Positions 35,946 to 44,220 of a DNA stretch of 64,000 bases are shown here, piece by piece. The position numbers and the translations under genes were made by a program. A model generated the notes under the pieces. That model saw only the letters and a list, made by a program, of their open reading frames with translations, was not told the origin of the DNA and did no database searches. Every line of letters starts with the position of its first letter. Within the stretch, counting starts at the first letter, position 1. The DNA is taken from the NCBI RefSeq assembly GCF_902498805.1, contig NZ_LR701576.1, forward strand, positions 124,001-188,000, read 5' to 3'. The stretch is from Imperialibacter sp. EC-SDR9. GTDB lineage: Bacteria; Bacteroidota; Bacteroidia; Cytophagales; Cyclobacteriaceae.

Positions 35946-36550
35946 ATGAAAGTATCCGACTATATAACAGCCTTTGAGAATCATTTTGAAAAGTATAGCC
36001 ATCTCTCGCCCTGGCAAATTACCTCAAGGCTAACGGAGGTACTAACAGAGCTGCTTGAGTCCTGCGATAGTGATTTTTCTATACACGAGGGCATCGCACT
36101 GCATAAAACAGTAACAATTGAAAAGGGGCCATCATCAAAGCACCGGCCATTATTGGGCCGAAATGCTTTATTGGGGCACATGCCTACCTGCGTGGAGGCG
36201 TCGTCCTCGGGCAAGGAGTGACTATCGGACCAGGCTGTGAAGTAAAATCGAGCATCGTTTTCGATCACAGCAGCCTGGCTCATTTCAATTTCGTTGGCGA
36301 TAGCATCGTTGGAAGCAATGTAAACTTTGAAGCAGGCGCTGTCATCGCCAATCATTATAATGAAAGACAGGACAAACAAATAAGAGTCCTGCATCAGGGC
36401 GGGGTTGTTGAAACCGGCAGTACAAAATTCGGTGCTCTGGTAGGCGACAATTGCAAGGTAGGGGCCAATGCAGTGTTGTCACCCGGCACTGTACTTGATA
36501 AAAACGAAGTCGTGAAGCGACTGGAGTTGGTTGAGCAGGTTATGGAATGA
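35946..36550 (+). pseudogene. Left-handed beta-helix acyltransferase-like gene with a -1 frameshift
   Basis: Two overlapping frames together encode one protein of about 200 residues. The first starts at ATG 35946 (MKVSDYITAFENHFEKY) and reads VTIEKG at 36111-36128; shifting by -1 there continues with AIIKAPAIIGPKCFIGAHAYL and the rest of a hexapeptide-repeat (LbH) domain to 36550. Without the shift the first frame ends at 36221. Repeats such as GVTIGPGCEVKSSIV and GDNCKVGANAVLSPG mark the left-handed beta-helix of UDP-sugar acyl/acetyltransferases. The junction A-AAG-GGG (36122-36128) is a formal slippery heptamer, so the break could be mutation, sequencing error in AAAAGGGG, or programmed frameshifting. 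No intact second copy is in the window. Confidence 0.75.
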
Positions 36551-36572
36551 TTTGACGAAGAAAGCCGTCCAC

Positions 36573-36627
36573 ATTGCAAAGGCTTAAAAAAGAAAAACCA
36601 CCGTCATGTCACAGTGGTCTTTGCAAT
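36573..36627. terminator. Compound hairpin between convergent genes
   Basis: ATTGCAAAG (36573-36581) pairs perfectly with CTTTGCAAT (36619-36627). Inside it an ACCAC/GTGGT stem forms beside an A-rich stretch. It probably acts as a bidirectional terminator for the beta-helix gene and the outer-membrane gene. Confidence 0.6.
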
Positions 36628-36679
36628 TGAGTAAGGGTTTGAATAATTCTTTACTCGCTGTCTACAAACTCAAAATTTT

Positions 36680-37912
36680 CTAGTCGTAAGCCCGCTTCTG
36701 AAACCATTTGTCATGCAGGCTCAGGCCAACACTTACTGTGTAAACTGACTCTCTTCCAGTGGCACTTGTCCCCATTTGTTCCCAGCCAAAGCCCAGATTA
36801 ATTCTTGACATATAATTGCTCAGAGGGAGGCTTAGTCCGCCGGTTACTCCATACCCAGCCAGCTGCTGCTCGGTTAACTTCCAGGGTTTTGTTTCATAGA
36901 AGAAGCCAGCCCGTACAACTGCTCTGCCAAAATAGGATTGACTTGCCGGATTGGGCATCCAGTCGACGCCTCCGGAGAACCTCCGGGTATCAAGCATTGT
37001 CACCTCGTTACCGAGAAAAGCCTTTGAATAATCCTTATAGAGGAAATCGCCACTGACAGCCACCTTGTCGAATAGAGATACCTCCAGTCCCACCCCGTAT
37101 TCATCCGGGGTTATATAATCATCAGGATAAGAATCCCAGCCGATGAGCAGACTTGACGTTTCGGCGTTGATCAGCTGGTTGGTTTGAACAGTTTTCAGCT
37201 GAGTGCCTTTTTTCCATATGCCTCCAGCGTTGATATAACTATTCTTCCCGAATTTCTGCTGATACTGCATGCCAAAGTCAAAAGCAAAGTTGGCAAGAGA
37301 CAGCCTGTCTCTGGCATAAGTTTCGTCCAGCTCGTCCAGCTGCACCTTCGTTTCCCGCTGTAGCGATCCAAAAAGGTAGTTGGCATTGAAGCCGAAAGAA
37401 AGTCGCTTCCAAATCGTGTAACCAGCCCCAACATAATAGCGATTCACCCCTCCTGTGCCTTTGTTCAACACATCGTAATTGCCATAGCCAGCCAGGTTTT
37501 TTACCTCGTTGATATTGTAGCCCATTTTTGAGTAGGGCGACATGCCCACCACCAGTCCCAGATTGTTCATTGGCTTGAACCACATCGTTAGGTTGGTAAT
37601 GGAGCTTTCTACAGAATTATAATGGCTGCTGCTGTAAGTAAAGTCATGAAATGAAAAAGCATAATCGGCCAGGAAAATATAGTTTGATGGAACAATCGGG
37701 CTTGTATAGGCAGCCGGGTTGGCGGTATTTAAGTCGTACCACGGCCGGCTGCCAATACCCATTCCTCCTTTGGCTGTATTCATGCCTGAGCCCTGTGTTA
37801 CCAGCTGGCCAATGCCATAGTAACTATAGGGCGAGCCATAAATATCCTGCCCCGTAACGGCAGCCAGGGTGCTAAGAAGTAAGACAAATGTTAGGATGAC
37901 GCCTTTCATCAT
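36680..37912 (-). CDS. Outer-membrane beta-barrel protein (SPYSYYG family)
   Basis: About 410 residues from the ATG at 37910-37912; an earlier TTG is unlikely. Signal peptide: residues 1-21 (ILTFVLLLSTLAAVTGQ). The mature start DIYGSPYSYYGIGQL, followed by GGMGIGSRPWYDLNTANPAAY, is the hallmark of a Bacteroidota outer-membrane family of unknown role. The remainder alternates hydrophobic and polar residues as in beta-barrels (FGFNANYLFGSL, RAVVRAGFFYETKP). Its ATG overlaps the TGA of the kelch gene by one base, so the two are translationally coupled. It is the third gene of an operon that starts with DUF4270 and has a predicted LytTR site. Confidence 0.85.
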   Translation of the reverse strand: MMKGVILTFVLLLSTLAAVTGQDIYGSPYSYYGIGQLVTQGSGMNTAKGGMGIGSRPWYDLNTANPAAYTSPIVPSNYIFLADYAFSFHDFTYSSSHYNSVESSITNLTMWFKPMNNLGLVVGMSPYSKMGYNINEVKNLAGYGNYDVLNKGTGGVNRYYVGAGYTIWKRLSFGFNANYLFGSLQRETKVQLDELDETYARDRLSLANFAFDFGMQYQQKFGKNSYINAGGIWKKGTQLKTVQTNQLINAETSSLLIGWDSYPDDYITPDEYGVGLEVSLFDKVAVSGDFLYKDYSKAFLGNEVTMLDTRRFSGGVDWMPNPASQSYFGRAVVRAGFFYETKPWKLTEQQLAGYGVTGGLSLPLSNYMSRINLGFGWEQMGTSATGRESVYTVSVGLSLHDKWFQKRAYD

Positions 37913-38904
37913 CAAAGATCTTCGTCGTAGACTTCTTCAGGTTTGAACTCCCAAATGTCATCCAACCTTACTGTGGAGCTTCGGCCAGTGGTTACAAAAA
38001 TTCTGCTGCCTGCTACAAATGCGACTGCATCCTCCCTTGCTGGGCCTTCTATACCTGTATATTCTGACCAAAGGTCGGTGATAGGGTCATATTCCCAGGT
38101 GCTTACCAGCAAGCCGCTAAAGTTGCCCGTCGTGATATACCCCTTGCCATCTCTGCTAAAAGCAACAGCATTGTGCCTAACCACCAGGTAGTCGTCATCG
38201 TCGTCGAGGTCCAGCATCTGCTGCCATGTACCTGCCGACATGTCGTAGGCCCAAAAGTCGTACTGATAAACACCGTTGTTTCTGCCAGTGCCTACGTATG
38301 CCTTGTTGTCGATAGTGAATGCCACTGCATCCACCCGCTTGGATCCACCTATGCTGATCACCTGCGTCCACTCATTGGCAGCCGGGTCGTAGGTCCAAAA
38401 GTCCTTCAGGTCATTGCCATCGTAGCCAGTGCCAACGTATCCATTGGTGCTCGAATTAAAGGCAACAGCGCCATACCTCGCCGATCCGCCAAAGTCAGCG
38501 ACTTGCCTCCAAGCGTCCGTAGCAGGGTCGTACTCCCAGAAATCGCCTAAATTATTCAATCCATCGTAGCCGGTACCCACATAACCTTTTCCGTTTACAC
38601 TAAAGGCGACGGCGGCACTTCTTTTCACTCCAGGAAAATCTGCCTTTCTCAACCAAAAGTTCAAAGACGGATCATACTCCCACAAATCGCTGAGGTATTC
38701 TGTGCCGGTGTAGCCGGTAGCCACATATGCCTTCTCTCCTATGCTGAAAGAAACAGCACCACTTCTTGTTACTCCTTCAAAGTCAGACACCTTGGTCCAG
38801 TTTCCCTGTGAGTCGTCGTCATCACTATCATCGAGACATCCCGTGGATATAACACCCAGGCCCAGGAAAAGAAGCCATTTCATTTTTAAGTTCATCCCTT
38901 TCAT
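37912..38904 (-). CDS. Kelch-repeat beta-propeller lipoprotein
   Basis: A 330-residue lipoprotein. The signal peptide ends in a lipobox (LGVISTGC, Cys23), followed by an acidic run of Asp residues, a frequent feature of surface-exposed Bacteroidota lipoproteins. Six kelch/galactose-oxidase-like repeats follow, each with the pattern R-x-A/G-A-V-A/S-F, G-Y-V/I-G/T-T-G and DFWEYDP-type ends, making a six-bladed propeller. It probably binds protein or sugar at the outer membrane. It lies between DUF4270 and the barrel gene and overlaps the latter. A tandem repeat pair of about 123 bp fills the 265-nt gap before it. Confidence 0.87.
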   Translation of the reverse strand: MKGMNLKMKWLLFLGLGVISTGCLDDSDDDDSQGNWTKVSDFEGVTRSGAVSFSIGEKAYVATGYTGTEYLSDLWEYDPSLNFWLRKADFPGVKRSAAVAFSVNGKGYVGTGYDGLNNLGDFWEYDPATDAWRQVADFGGSARYGAVAFNSSTNGYVGTGYDGNDLKDFWTYDPAANEWTQVISIGGSKRVDAVAFTIDNKAYVGTGRNNGVYQYDFWAYDMSAGTWQQMLDLDDDDDYLVVRHNAVAFSRDGKGYITTGNFSGLLVSTWEYDPITDLWSEYTGIEGPAREDAVAFVAGSRIFVTTGRSSTVRLDDIWEFKPEEVYDEDL

Positions 38905-38913
38905 GTTTATATA

Positions 38914-39159
38914 ATTTATTTCTCAGCGGCCACATGGAATAGCTTTTACCAATGAGAATGAATATTTAGCTTTTCGATCCACTTATTCATTTCCGTTGGG
39001 TATGGTATTCCTTATGGCTATTTCATCTGTTTAAAGTTTATTTTTTTAGCGGCCAGATGGAATAGCCAAAAACCTTTTGGAAGCGATAGTCGACTATTCT
39101 CCGACTTTATTCATTCCGCTGGTTATGGACTTTCCTTATGGCTATTCCATCTTATTAGT
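38914..39159. repeat. Two tandem ~123-bp repeats with nested inverted repeats
   Basis: Both copies carry TTTATTT-AGCGGCCA-ATGGAATAGC at the left (AGCGGCC at 38925 and 39048, period 123 bp) and CTTATGGCTATT-CATCT at the right. Copy 2 has perfect 14-bp ends, AGATGGAATAGCCA at 39055-39068 and TGGCTATTCCATCT at 39139-39152, around a central 12-bp palindrome ATAGTCGACTAT (39086-39097). Copy 1 has degenerate ends and its own inner AATGAATA/TATTCATT stem. They resemble palindromic units or MITE-like relics. Confidence 0.75.
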
Positions 39160-39169
39160 CTATGTGTGT

Positions 39170-40498
39170 TTAATTATCATCTGTATCTAGCGGTATATAG
39201 TATAGCTGGAGCTTCATTCCGTTGGCCCAGTAGCCGTCCTTCAGGTACACCCTGCCGGCGCCGTAAAGCATAATATCCTCACTAAGACCCAATAGAATCG
39301 AATAGTCGTTTGACTGATCAGTGTCGAGCAGGTTGTTCACCAGATCGGTCACTTCAAGGCGGTAGAAAGTATCTTTCCCAAATTCGTCGTCAAGCACAAA
39401 CTCACTACTGGTATCAAATACACCGAGCGGATAATTGTCGATACTTCCATAATATCCCGCAATAGAAGTTGGCAGATTGGTATTGGTCCCGCTTCGGTAG
39501 GTTCCTGCTACCGGTCTTATCACCAGGTCAGCATGGGGTATGTACACACTACCAGGCAGGATAAGAAGCTCCTGAATGTATGGGATTTCCACCTTTGTCA
39601 TTATGTAGGCACCAGCCTGAATAAACGAATAGTGATCAGTTAACTCCGAGCTCAGCTCATCCAACTGGCTCTCCAGGCCACTCAATGCTGTCGATTTTGG
39701 ATTGAACGTAGTCTTATTGAAGCAAACCGTACCCTGGCTTACAGGGAACTTATTGGTCAATTGCGTGGGTGGTATATCTGTGTAATCAGAATAATAGAGT
39801 TTGAGGCTCGAATTAGCTTTCGTAAATCCCAAAAAGCCCTCACTGTCAGCACCCGGAACCAACGCAAATCCTTTCAGAAAGTCGGTGAATAGCGCAAGAT
39901 TAAATAAGGCGCTGTTACTTGTCAGTCCCATCTCAAGCAGCTCCTTGCCCAAAGCATCGGGCAGCCTTATTTCTAAAGAATCAGTCGCATTTGGTCTTGG
40001 TTTGAAGGAGTATGACCTAAGTGGCGTTTTTTCGAGACCAAAGCCTGCCGTATTGTAAATAGTCCCATAGGTATTGTACTCCATACTTTCAGCTAACCTG
40101 TAAACATCGATGGTTTGCGTTTGAAGGGTATCAAAATAGTTGTAGTCGTAATAGAGCACCAGTGTCAGGCTATCGAACCGGGAAGCAGCAGGCGGGTAAA
40201 ACGAGTAGTCCTGGTAGGCTACTTCGAAAAAGGAGGTCGACGTAATTTCCCCAATGTATTCATCCTGATGGCGGCCCACCAGTAAGCGTTCGGTGTCGGA
40301 TGTTACAAAAGAATCGAGACGAACGGTGGACACATCAAGTGTGAGCGTATCAATAATTATAAAGTCCGGGGTAATATCATCGATCAAATCTACCGACACA
40401 GGCAGAAGGTCATTCTCTACGCAACTGGCGATTGCCACAGCAATACCGAGCAGCAGAACCACAACTTTTAACTTGCTAGCTATTTTCTTGAAACCCAT
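39170..40498 (-). CDS. DUF4270 family lipoprotein
   Basis: A 442-residue protein. The N-terminal signal ends in a lipobox (LLGIAVAIASC, Cys26). The start of the mature part, LPVSVDLIDDITPDFIIIDTLTLDVSTVRLDSFVTSDTERLLVGRHQDEYIGEI, matches the Bacteroidota DUF4270 family (TVRLDS-VxTS ... GxxxDxxxG). The rest is mostly beta-strand. The function of DUF4270 is unknown; members are predicted outer-membrane lipoproteins. It is the first gene of an operon with the kelch lipoprotein and the barrel protein. A predicted LytTR direct repeat lies 82-110 nt upstream of the ATG. Confidence 0.85.
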   Translation of the reverse strand: MGFKKIASKLKVVVLLLGIAVAIASCVENDLLPVSVDLIDDITPDFIIIDTLTLDVSTVRLDSFVTSDTERLLVGRHQDEYIGEITSTSFFEVAYQDYSFYPPAASRFDSLTLVLYYDYNYFDTLQTQTIDVYRLAESMEYNTYGTIYNTAGFGLEKTPLRSYSFKPRPNATDSLEIRLPDALGKELLEMGLTSNSALFNLALFTDFLKGFALVPGADSEGFLGFTKANSSLKLYYSDYTDIPPTQLTNKFPVSQGTVCFNKTTFNPKSTALSGLESQLDELSSELTDHYSFIQAGAYIMTKVEIPYIQELLILPGSVYIPHADLVIRPVAGTYRSGTNTNLPTSIAGYYGSIDNYPLGVFDTSSEFVLDDEFGKDTFYRLEVTDLVNNLLDTDQSNDYSILLGLSEDIMLYGAGRVYLKDGYWANGMKLQLYYIPLDTDDN

Positions 40499-40579
40499 AC
40501 CCGTTCCTTACTCTTACTGTAAATGGAAAATTGAATCTTGCGTAAAATTGATGCTGAAAGCCCGGGCGCCGAAATTTTT

Positions 40580-40608
40580 TCAACCAACCATCCGAAAATC
40601 TCAACGAC
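40580..40608 (-). promoter_or_regulatory. Predicted LytTR binding site upstream of the DUF4270 operon
   Basis: On the minus strand: GTCGTTGA, 13 nt, TTGGTTGAAAA. The two GTTGA cores are 21 bp apart. The same pattern occurs at 44148-44177 and 44221-44252. Confidence 0.6.
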
Positions 40609-40642
40609 CAGTATCAGCTAACCCATTTTAGAATCCGCTCCG

Positions 40643-40858
40643 TTACTGTTCGCTGTCCGAATACCTCACCCACTTTTCATATTGCGATGCTGTGAGCAGT
40701 TCCTCCAGTCGTTGGTTTCTGGACTTTCTAACTTGGTATAATCTGGCGTTGAAGGTGCTGTCGCCAGGGTTTGATTGTAGCTCAATGACCCGGGAAAAAT
40801 ACTTTTGGTTGGTTAGCCGAATCACCGCTTCCAAGGTTGGAAGGCAGCCAAAAGTCAT
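40643..40858 (-). CDS. Short Spy/CpxP-like paralog lacking a signal peptide
   Basis: 71 residues starting at ATG 40856-40858, preceded by a purine-rich AAGGGAGAGGAA and by an in-frame TAG, so no longer start is possible. The C-terminus RLEELLTASQYEKWVRYSDSEQ aligns with SLETVLSESQYESWMRFVYQAQ of the gene upstream, so it is a paralog of that Spy-like protein. It has lost, or never had, an export signal, so either it is cytoplasmic or it is a decaying duplicate. Last gene of the barrel/Spy-like operon, 31 nt after its paralog. Confidence 0.65.
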   Translation of the reverse strand: MTFGCLPTLEAVIRLTNQKYFSRVIELQSNPGDSTFNARLYQVRKSRNQRLEELLTASQYEKWVRYSDSEQ

Positions 40859-40889
40859 TTCCTCTCCCTTCTACTGGTCAACATCAGCT

Positions 40890-41225
40890 TTAGCTCTTCT
40901 TCCGTTGAGCTTGGTAGACAAAACGCATCCAGCTTTCGTACTGACTTTCCGATAACACAGTTTCAAGGGACTGCTCCCATTTTTTCTTCAACCGTCTCCT
41001 CGCCGCAATCGCCGCAGAATCGGACAAATTTCTATGTACCAAAGCTTCCAGACCCTCAGCATACCTGTCGTTCGCTATCCCAACCACGATTTCCTGTGAC
41101 GGGGTCAAATGAAGCTTATTCTTCATCTTCTTTGTCTGCTCGGCAGCCTGAAAATCATTTTGAGCCGAAGCAAGAAATACCGGAAAGATAATCAGGAGAG
41201 AAAAGGTGACTATCAACGCTTTCAT
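40890..41225 (-). CDS. Small exported Spy/CpxP-like helical protein
   Basis: 111 residues from the ATG at 41223-41225; a longer frame extends into the upstream gene and is rejected. Signal peptide: residues 1-21 (ALIVTFSLLIIFPVFLASAQ). The mature part is helical and charged, with an LHLTPSQ motif like the LTxxQ motif of Spy/CpxP periplasmic chaperones, then RRRLKKKWEQSLETVLSESQYESWMRF. It could protect envelope proteins or modulate the nearby sensor kinase as CpxP does for CpxA, but this is inference. The ATG overlaps nothing but follows the TGA of the barrel gene by one base (TGAAATG). Confidence 0.75.
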   Translation of the reverse strand: MKALIVTFSLLIIFPVFLASAQNDFQAAEQTKKMKNKLHLTPSQEIVVGIANDRYAEGLEALVHRNLSDSAAIAARRRLKKKWEQSLETVLSESQYESWMRFVYQAQRKKS

Positions 41226-41226
41226 T

Positions 41227-44031
41227 TCAGCTCCCAACTCCAGGCTTCTTCCAAAAATTATAGGTGAACTTCGCCATGAAATATCGCTGCAAAACCTCGG
41301 TTTGCACATCTTCCACATAAGCGTCGGTCACGTTCCTGCTAATGCTGTTATTCTGCTTTAGCAGGTCGTAGGCAAATAGGCTTAATTCACCCCTTTTGTC
41401 TTTAAAGAGCTTTTTACCAATACTCAGGTTCCAAAGAGCAAAATTTTGATCGTACCCTTCGGACAGGCCGCTGTAGAGCTGATGTGTAACGTCCGTCCGG
41501 AAAATGATATCAGCTGGCAAAAGCCAGTTGAAGTTCAGTCGTGTCGATTGAAAAAAGTAGTCCTGGCTTTGCCCTACCTGCAGCCGATTCTCCACGCCGG
41601 TGAATGTGGAAGTAGATGATACGGTAAAGTCGAGTGATCGGCTTATGTTGCTGCTTAAAACCAGGCCCAGTCCCAGTGCATTGCTGGTGACCATATTTAG
41701 TGCACTATTAACCAGCCCCGGAGTTTTGGTTACACTGCCTGATATATTAAAATTAAGGTTGCTTTTCAGAAATGATACTGGAATTCCATAGGTGATCAGT
41801 GAGCGAATGTTTTTATAACCATCGAGGTTGACCGGCTTTATAAACTGGCCGCCAGCAACGAGTAGCACGTCGCCAATTAACGTATCACGATCAGCAATGT
41901 AAGTTGAGTTAGTGATGTAATTGTCGGCAATTGTTCCTCCCAAAAATGCCATCAAAGTCCCCGTATTCTCCCTTATGCCAGTAGTAAATCGGGCGGTGAA
42001 ATTGTGTTGGTATTGCTGACTCAACTGTTCATTGCCCGCACTTAATTGCAAAGGATTTGAGTTGTCCACCACATTTTGCAGTTGGCTGACAGAAGGAATA
42101 GAAGTACTGGTTCTGTAAACCACCATCAGGTTCTTGCCGGCCGAGCGATAGTTAAAATGGAACATTCCAAGCACATTCCTGTAGTCGCTCTTCAGAAAAT
42201 ACTCATAAGGGAAGGTGGTCTGATTATTCAGTTGGGCATACTGGTAAGTCACATTGCCAAGAACAGAAATGGAGCCATTGCGATAACGGTAGCCACCCCC
42301 AAACCTTTGAGCCGAGTACTGGCTGCTCAAAAGGCTACTGAGTGCAGTATCAAGTGCGGCGTAACCGGCATCAACAACATTGTAGGTGTATTTCTCGGAG
42401 TCAGTCACTTTTCGGCTGATATTGTACTCAAGCGACACCATGCCGTTTTCGCTTACCGGTTCTGTGTAAATGAGCCTTGAGGAGACTTCGTGACCTGGCG
42501 AAGAAATATCGGCACGCTGGTCGAGGCTATCAGTTTCATCGGTGAGCCTATAATTACTCGTCACACCAAGAAGCGATGTATTGCCGGTTCTATTGTTGGC
42601 GCTCAGGCCCACATTCCACGAAAAAGTCCGTCCCCGCTTGTCAAACTTGTGTCGCCAAATCAGGTTGCCGTTTCCTGAGTAGCCTTCTATGTCGGATGTC
42701 TGCGCCGAACTGGAACCACTCACTGCTTGCGTGCCATCTGTCAAAATTCCCTGAATATCTGAAACCGACTTGTTTGCCTGGGTGCTTATCGATGGCAGAA
42801 AGAGGAGTGAGTTATTTTGATTGATATCGTAAGTCAAACGCAGGTTGAGCCGATGATTTCCGTTTTCGGTGGTGTTCAACTGTTGCTCAGAATAAGTTGG
42901 TGAGCCTTCGGCATTATACACTTGATTCGTAGACTGGTTTTGGCTATTGTCCGTTTTATTGTAGAAATAACTGCCTGTAACCTCCAGTTTTTCTCCAAAG
43001 CTATCCTGATAGTTCAAGCCAATGGCATCTGTCGATGAAATACCACTTTGGGTACCCACTAGAAAGTTATCCGTCGATGATGAGCCTCCTCCTCCTGGAC
43101 CTCCCCCTCCATCAGGGCGCCTTCCTCCTCCTCCAGGTCTGGCCCTCGCTCCGCCAGTGCTGGTAACGCCAAGTAAATCTTCGGACGAAAAGTTTTGTAT
43201 GTTGATATTGTTTGATTGAGCCAATACGGACAGCCTCTGGTCTCCGTTCATTGCATTCAGCACACCACTTCCCATATACCTGCTATCGTTGCCCACGCCT
43301 GCGCTAGCTTTCCCAAACAGGCTATTTCTCGCACCAGGTTTGGTAATGATATTGATAGTTTTTTGTCTCTCGCCGTCGTCAAATCCCGTGAGCTGTGCCT
43401 GCTCACTCAATTGGTCGAACACCTGAATTTTGTCAACGACCTCCGATGGCAGATTGCGCATGGCAAGATTGACATCGTTACCAAAAAAGCGCTTTCCGTC
43501 AACCAGTACTTGCTTCACCTCCTCACCCTGGGCCTCAAGCTTTCCATTGTTCATCGAAACTCCCGGCATCTTCTGCACAAGATCCTCCACCGATGCGTCA
43601 GACATCGTTTTATAAGCCTCAGAGTTGTATTCTACTGTGTCACCTTTCACTTCCAGCCTCTCAACTTTCCCCATCACCCTTACCTCTTCCAAAACTTTGA
43701 GGTCTTCCTCCATCTCGATCGTCCCAAATTCATAGCTCTTTTCCAGTTGATCGACAGATAAGGTGACTGGCTTATAACTAACAAATGAGATTTGCACTGA
43801 ATAGCTCCCCGGCCTTACCCCGTCGAACCTGAATATGCCCTCATCACTCGTCACTGCTGCGATTGATCTGCCTCCGTTTTTCGAACTCTTCAAAACCACA
43901 TTGGCTCCGAAAATGGGTGCGCCGAGCTTCTTGTCTACCACTTTGCCTGATATCTCTAAACCCTGCGCAACGGCCAGTGCCGGTATAAGCACCGCAATGG
44001 CAAAGCATACTATTCTTTTGAAGAGGGCCAT
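41227..44031 (-). CDS. TonB-receptor-like outer-membrane barrel with carboxypeptidase-regulatory-like domain
   Basis: A 934-residue outer-membrane protein. Signal peptide: residues 1-22 (IVCFAIAVLIPALAVAQ). Residues about 24-105 form a carboxypeptidase-D regulatory-like beta-sandwich (ISGKVVDKKLGAPIFGANV ... YSVQISFVSYKPVTLSV). A plug-like domain follows (about 130-225, MPGVSMNNGKLEAQGEEVKQVLVDGKRFFGNDVNLAMRNLP), then a glycine/proline-rich linker near residue 300 (GGGGRRPDGGGGPGGGGSSS) and a long beta-barrel. No clear TonB box is seen. It may import a nutrient or act as a signalling barrel. It begins an operon with two Spy-like genes and is divergent from the LytS/LytTR genes, with predicted LytTR sites between. 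Confidence 0.87.
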   Translation of the reverse strand: MALFKRIVCFAIAVLIPALAVAQGLEISGKVVDKKLGAPIFGANVVLKSSKNGGRSIAAVTSDEGIFRFDGVRPGSYSVQISFVSYKPVTLSVDQLEKSYEFGTIEMEEDLKVLEEVRVMGKVERLEVKGDTVEYNSEAYKTMSDASVEDLVQKMPGVSMNNGKLEAQGEEVKQVLVDGKRFFGNDVNLAMRNLPSEVVDKIQVFDQLSEQAQLTGFDDGERQKTINIITKPGARNSLFGKASAGVGNDSRYMGSGVLNAMNGDQRLSVLAQSNNINIQNFSSEDLLGVTSTGGARARPGGGGRRPDGGGGPGGGGSSSTDNFLVGTQSGISSTDAIGLNYQDSFGEKLEVTGSYFYNKTDNSQNQSTNQVYNAEGSPTYSEQQLNTTENGNHRLNLRLTYDINQNNSLLFLPSISTQANKSVSDIQGILTDGTQAVSGSSSAQTSDIEGYSGNGNLIWRHKFDKRGRTFSWNVGLSANNRTGNTSLLGVTSNYRLTDETDSLDQRADISSPGHEVSSRLIYTEPVSENGMVSLEYNISRKVTDSEKYTYNVVDAGYAALDTALSSLLSSQYSAQRFGGGYRYRNGSISVLGNVTYQYAQLNNQTTFPYEYFLKSDYRNVLGMFHFNYRSAGKNLMVVYRTSTSIPSVSQLQNVVDNSNPLQLSAGNEQLSQQYQHNFTARFTTGIRENTGTLMAFLGGTIADNYITNSTYIADRDTLIGDVLLVAGGQFIKPVNLDGYKNIRSLITYGIPVSFLKSNLNFNISGSVTKTPGLVNSALNMVTSNALGLGLVLSSNISRSLDFTVSSTSTFTGVENRLQVGQSQDYFFQSTRLNFNWLLPADIIFRTDVTHQLYSGLSEGYDQNFALWNLSIGKKLFKDKRGELSLFAYDLLKQNNSISRNVTDAYVEDVQTEVLQRYFMAKFTYNFWKKPGVGS

Positions 44032-44056
44032 GTATTTCTTGTTGATTGTTGGGCTC

Positions 44057-44100
44057 CCCGACCGCCAGCCTCAACAACATCCATGTTGCTGCGGGTCGGG
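44057..44100 (-). promoter_or_regulatory. Leader hairpin of the receptor-like barrel mRNA
   Basis: CCCGACC (44057-44063) and GGTCGGG (44094-44100) pair perfectly, with an inner CAACA/TGTTG stem around TCCA. The structure lies in the predicted 5' leader, 25 nt before the ATG, and has no T-run. Confidence 0.55.
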
Positions 44101-44147
44101 AATTAATGGCCGCAATAAAATAAACTGCAGAGGGGGACTATAATTTA

Positions 44148-44177
44148 TTCAACGAACCCCGGCATTTTTTCAACGAC
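44148..44177 (-). promoter_or_regulatory. Predicted LytTR binding site upstream of the barrel/Spy-like operon
   Basis: On the minus strand: GTCGTTGA, 13 nt, TTCGTTGAATAAAT. The GTTGA cores are 21 bp apart, 117 nt or more upstream of the ATG at 44031. The sequence after the second repeat (TAAATTAT) is a weak -7 element, as expected for an activated promoter. Confidence 0.65.
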
Positions 44178-44220
44178 TTTGGTAGAAGGGCACGGCAGCG
44201 TCAAAGAGGTTCACTGCCAA

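Noticed and set aside
41226-41318. N-terminal extension of the Spy-like protein
   Set aside because: It lies inside the upstream barrel gene and would mask a clear signal peptide starting at 41225.
43081-43160. Gly/Pro-rich repeat in the receptor-like barrel gene as a possible tandem DNA repeat
   Set aside because: It is a low-complexity linker in a coding frame with no exact DNA unit of fixed length.
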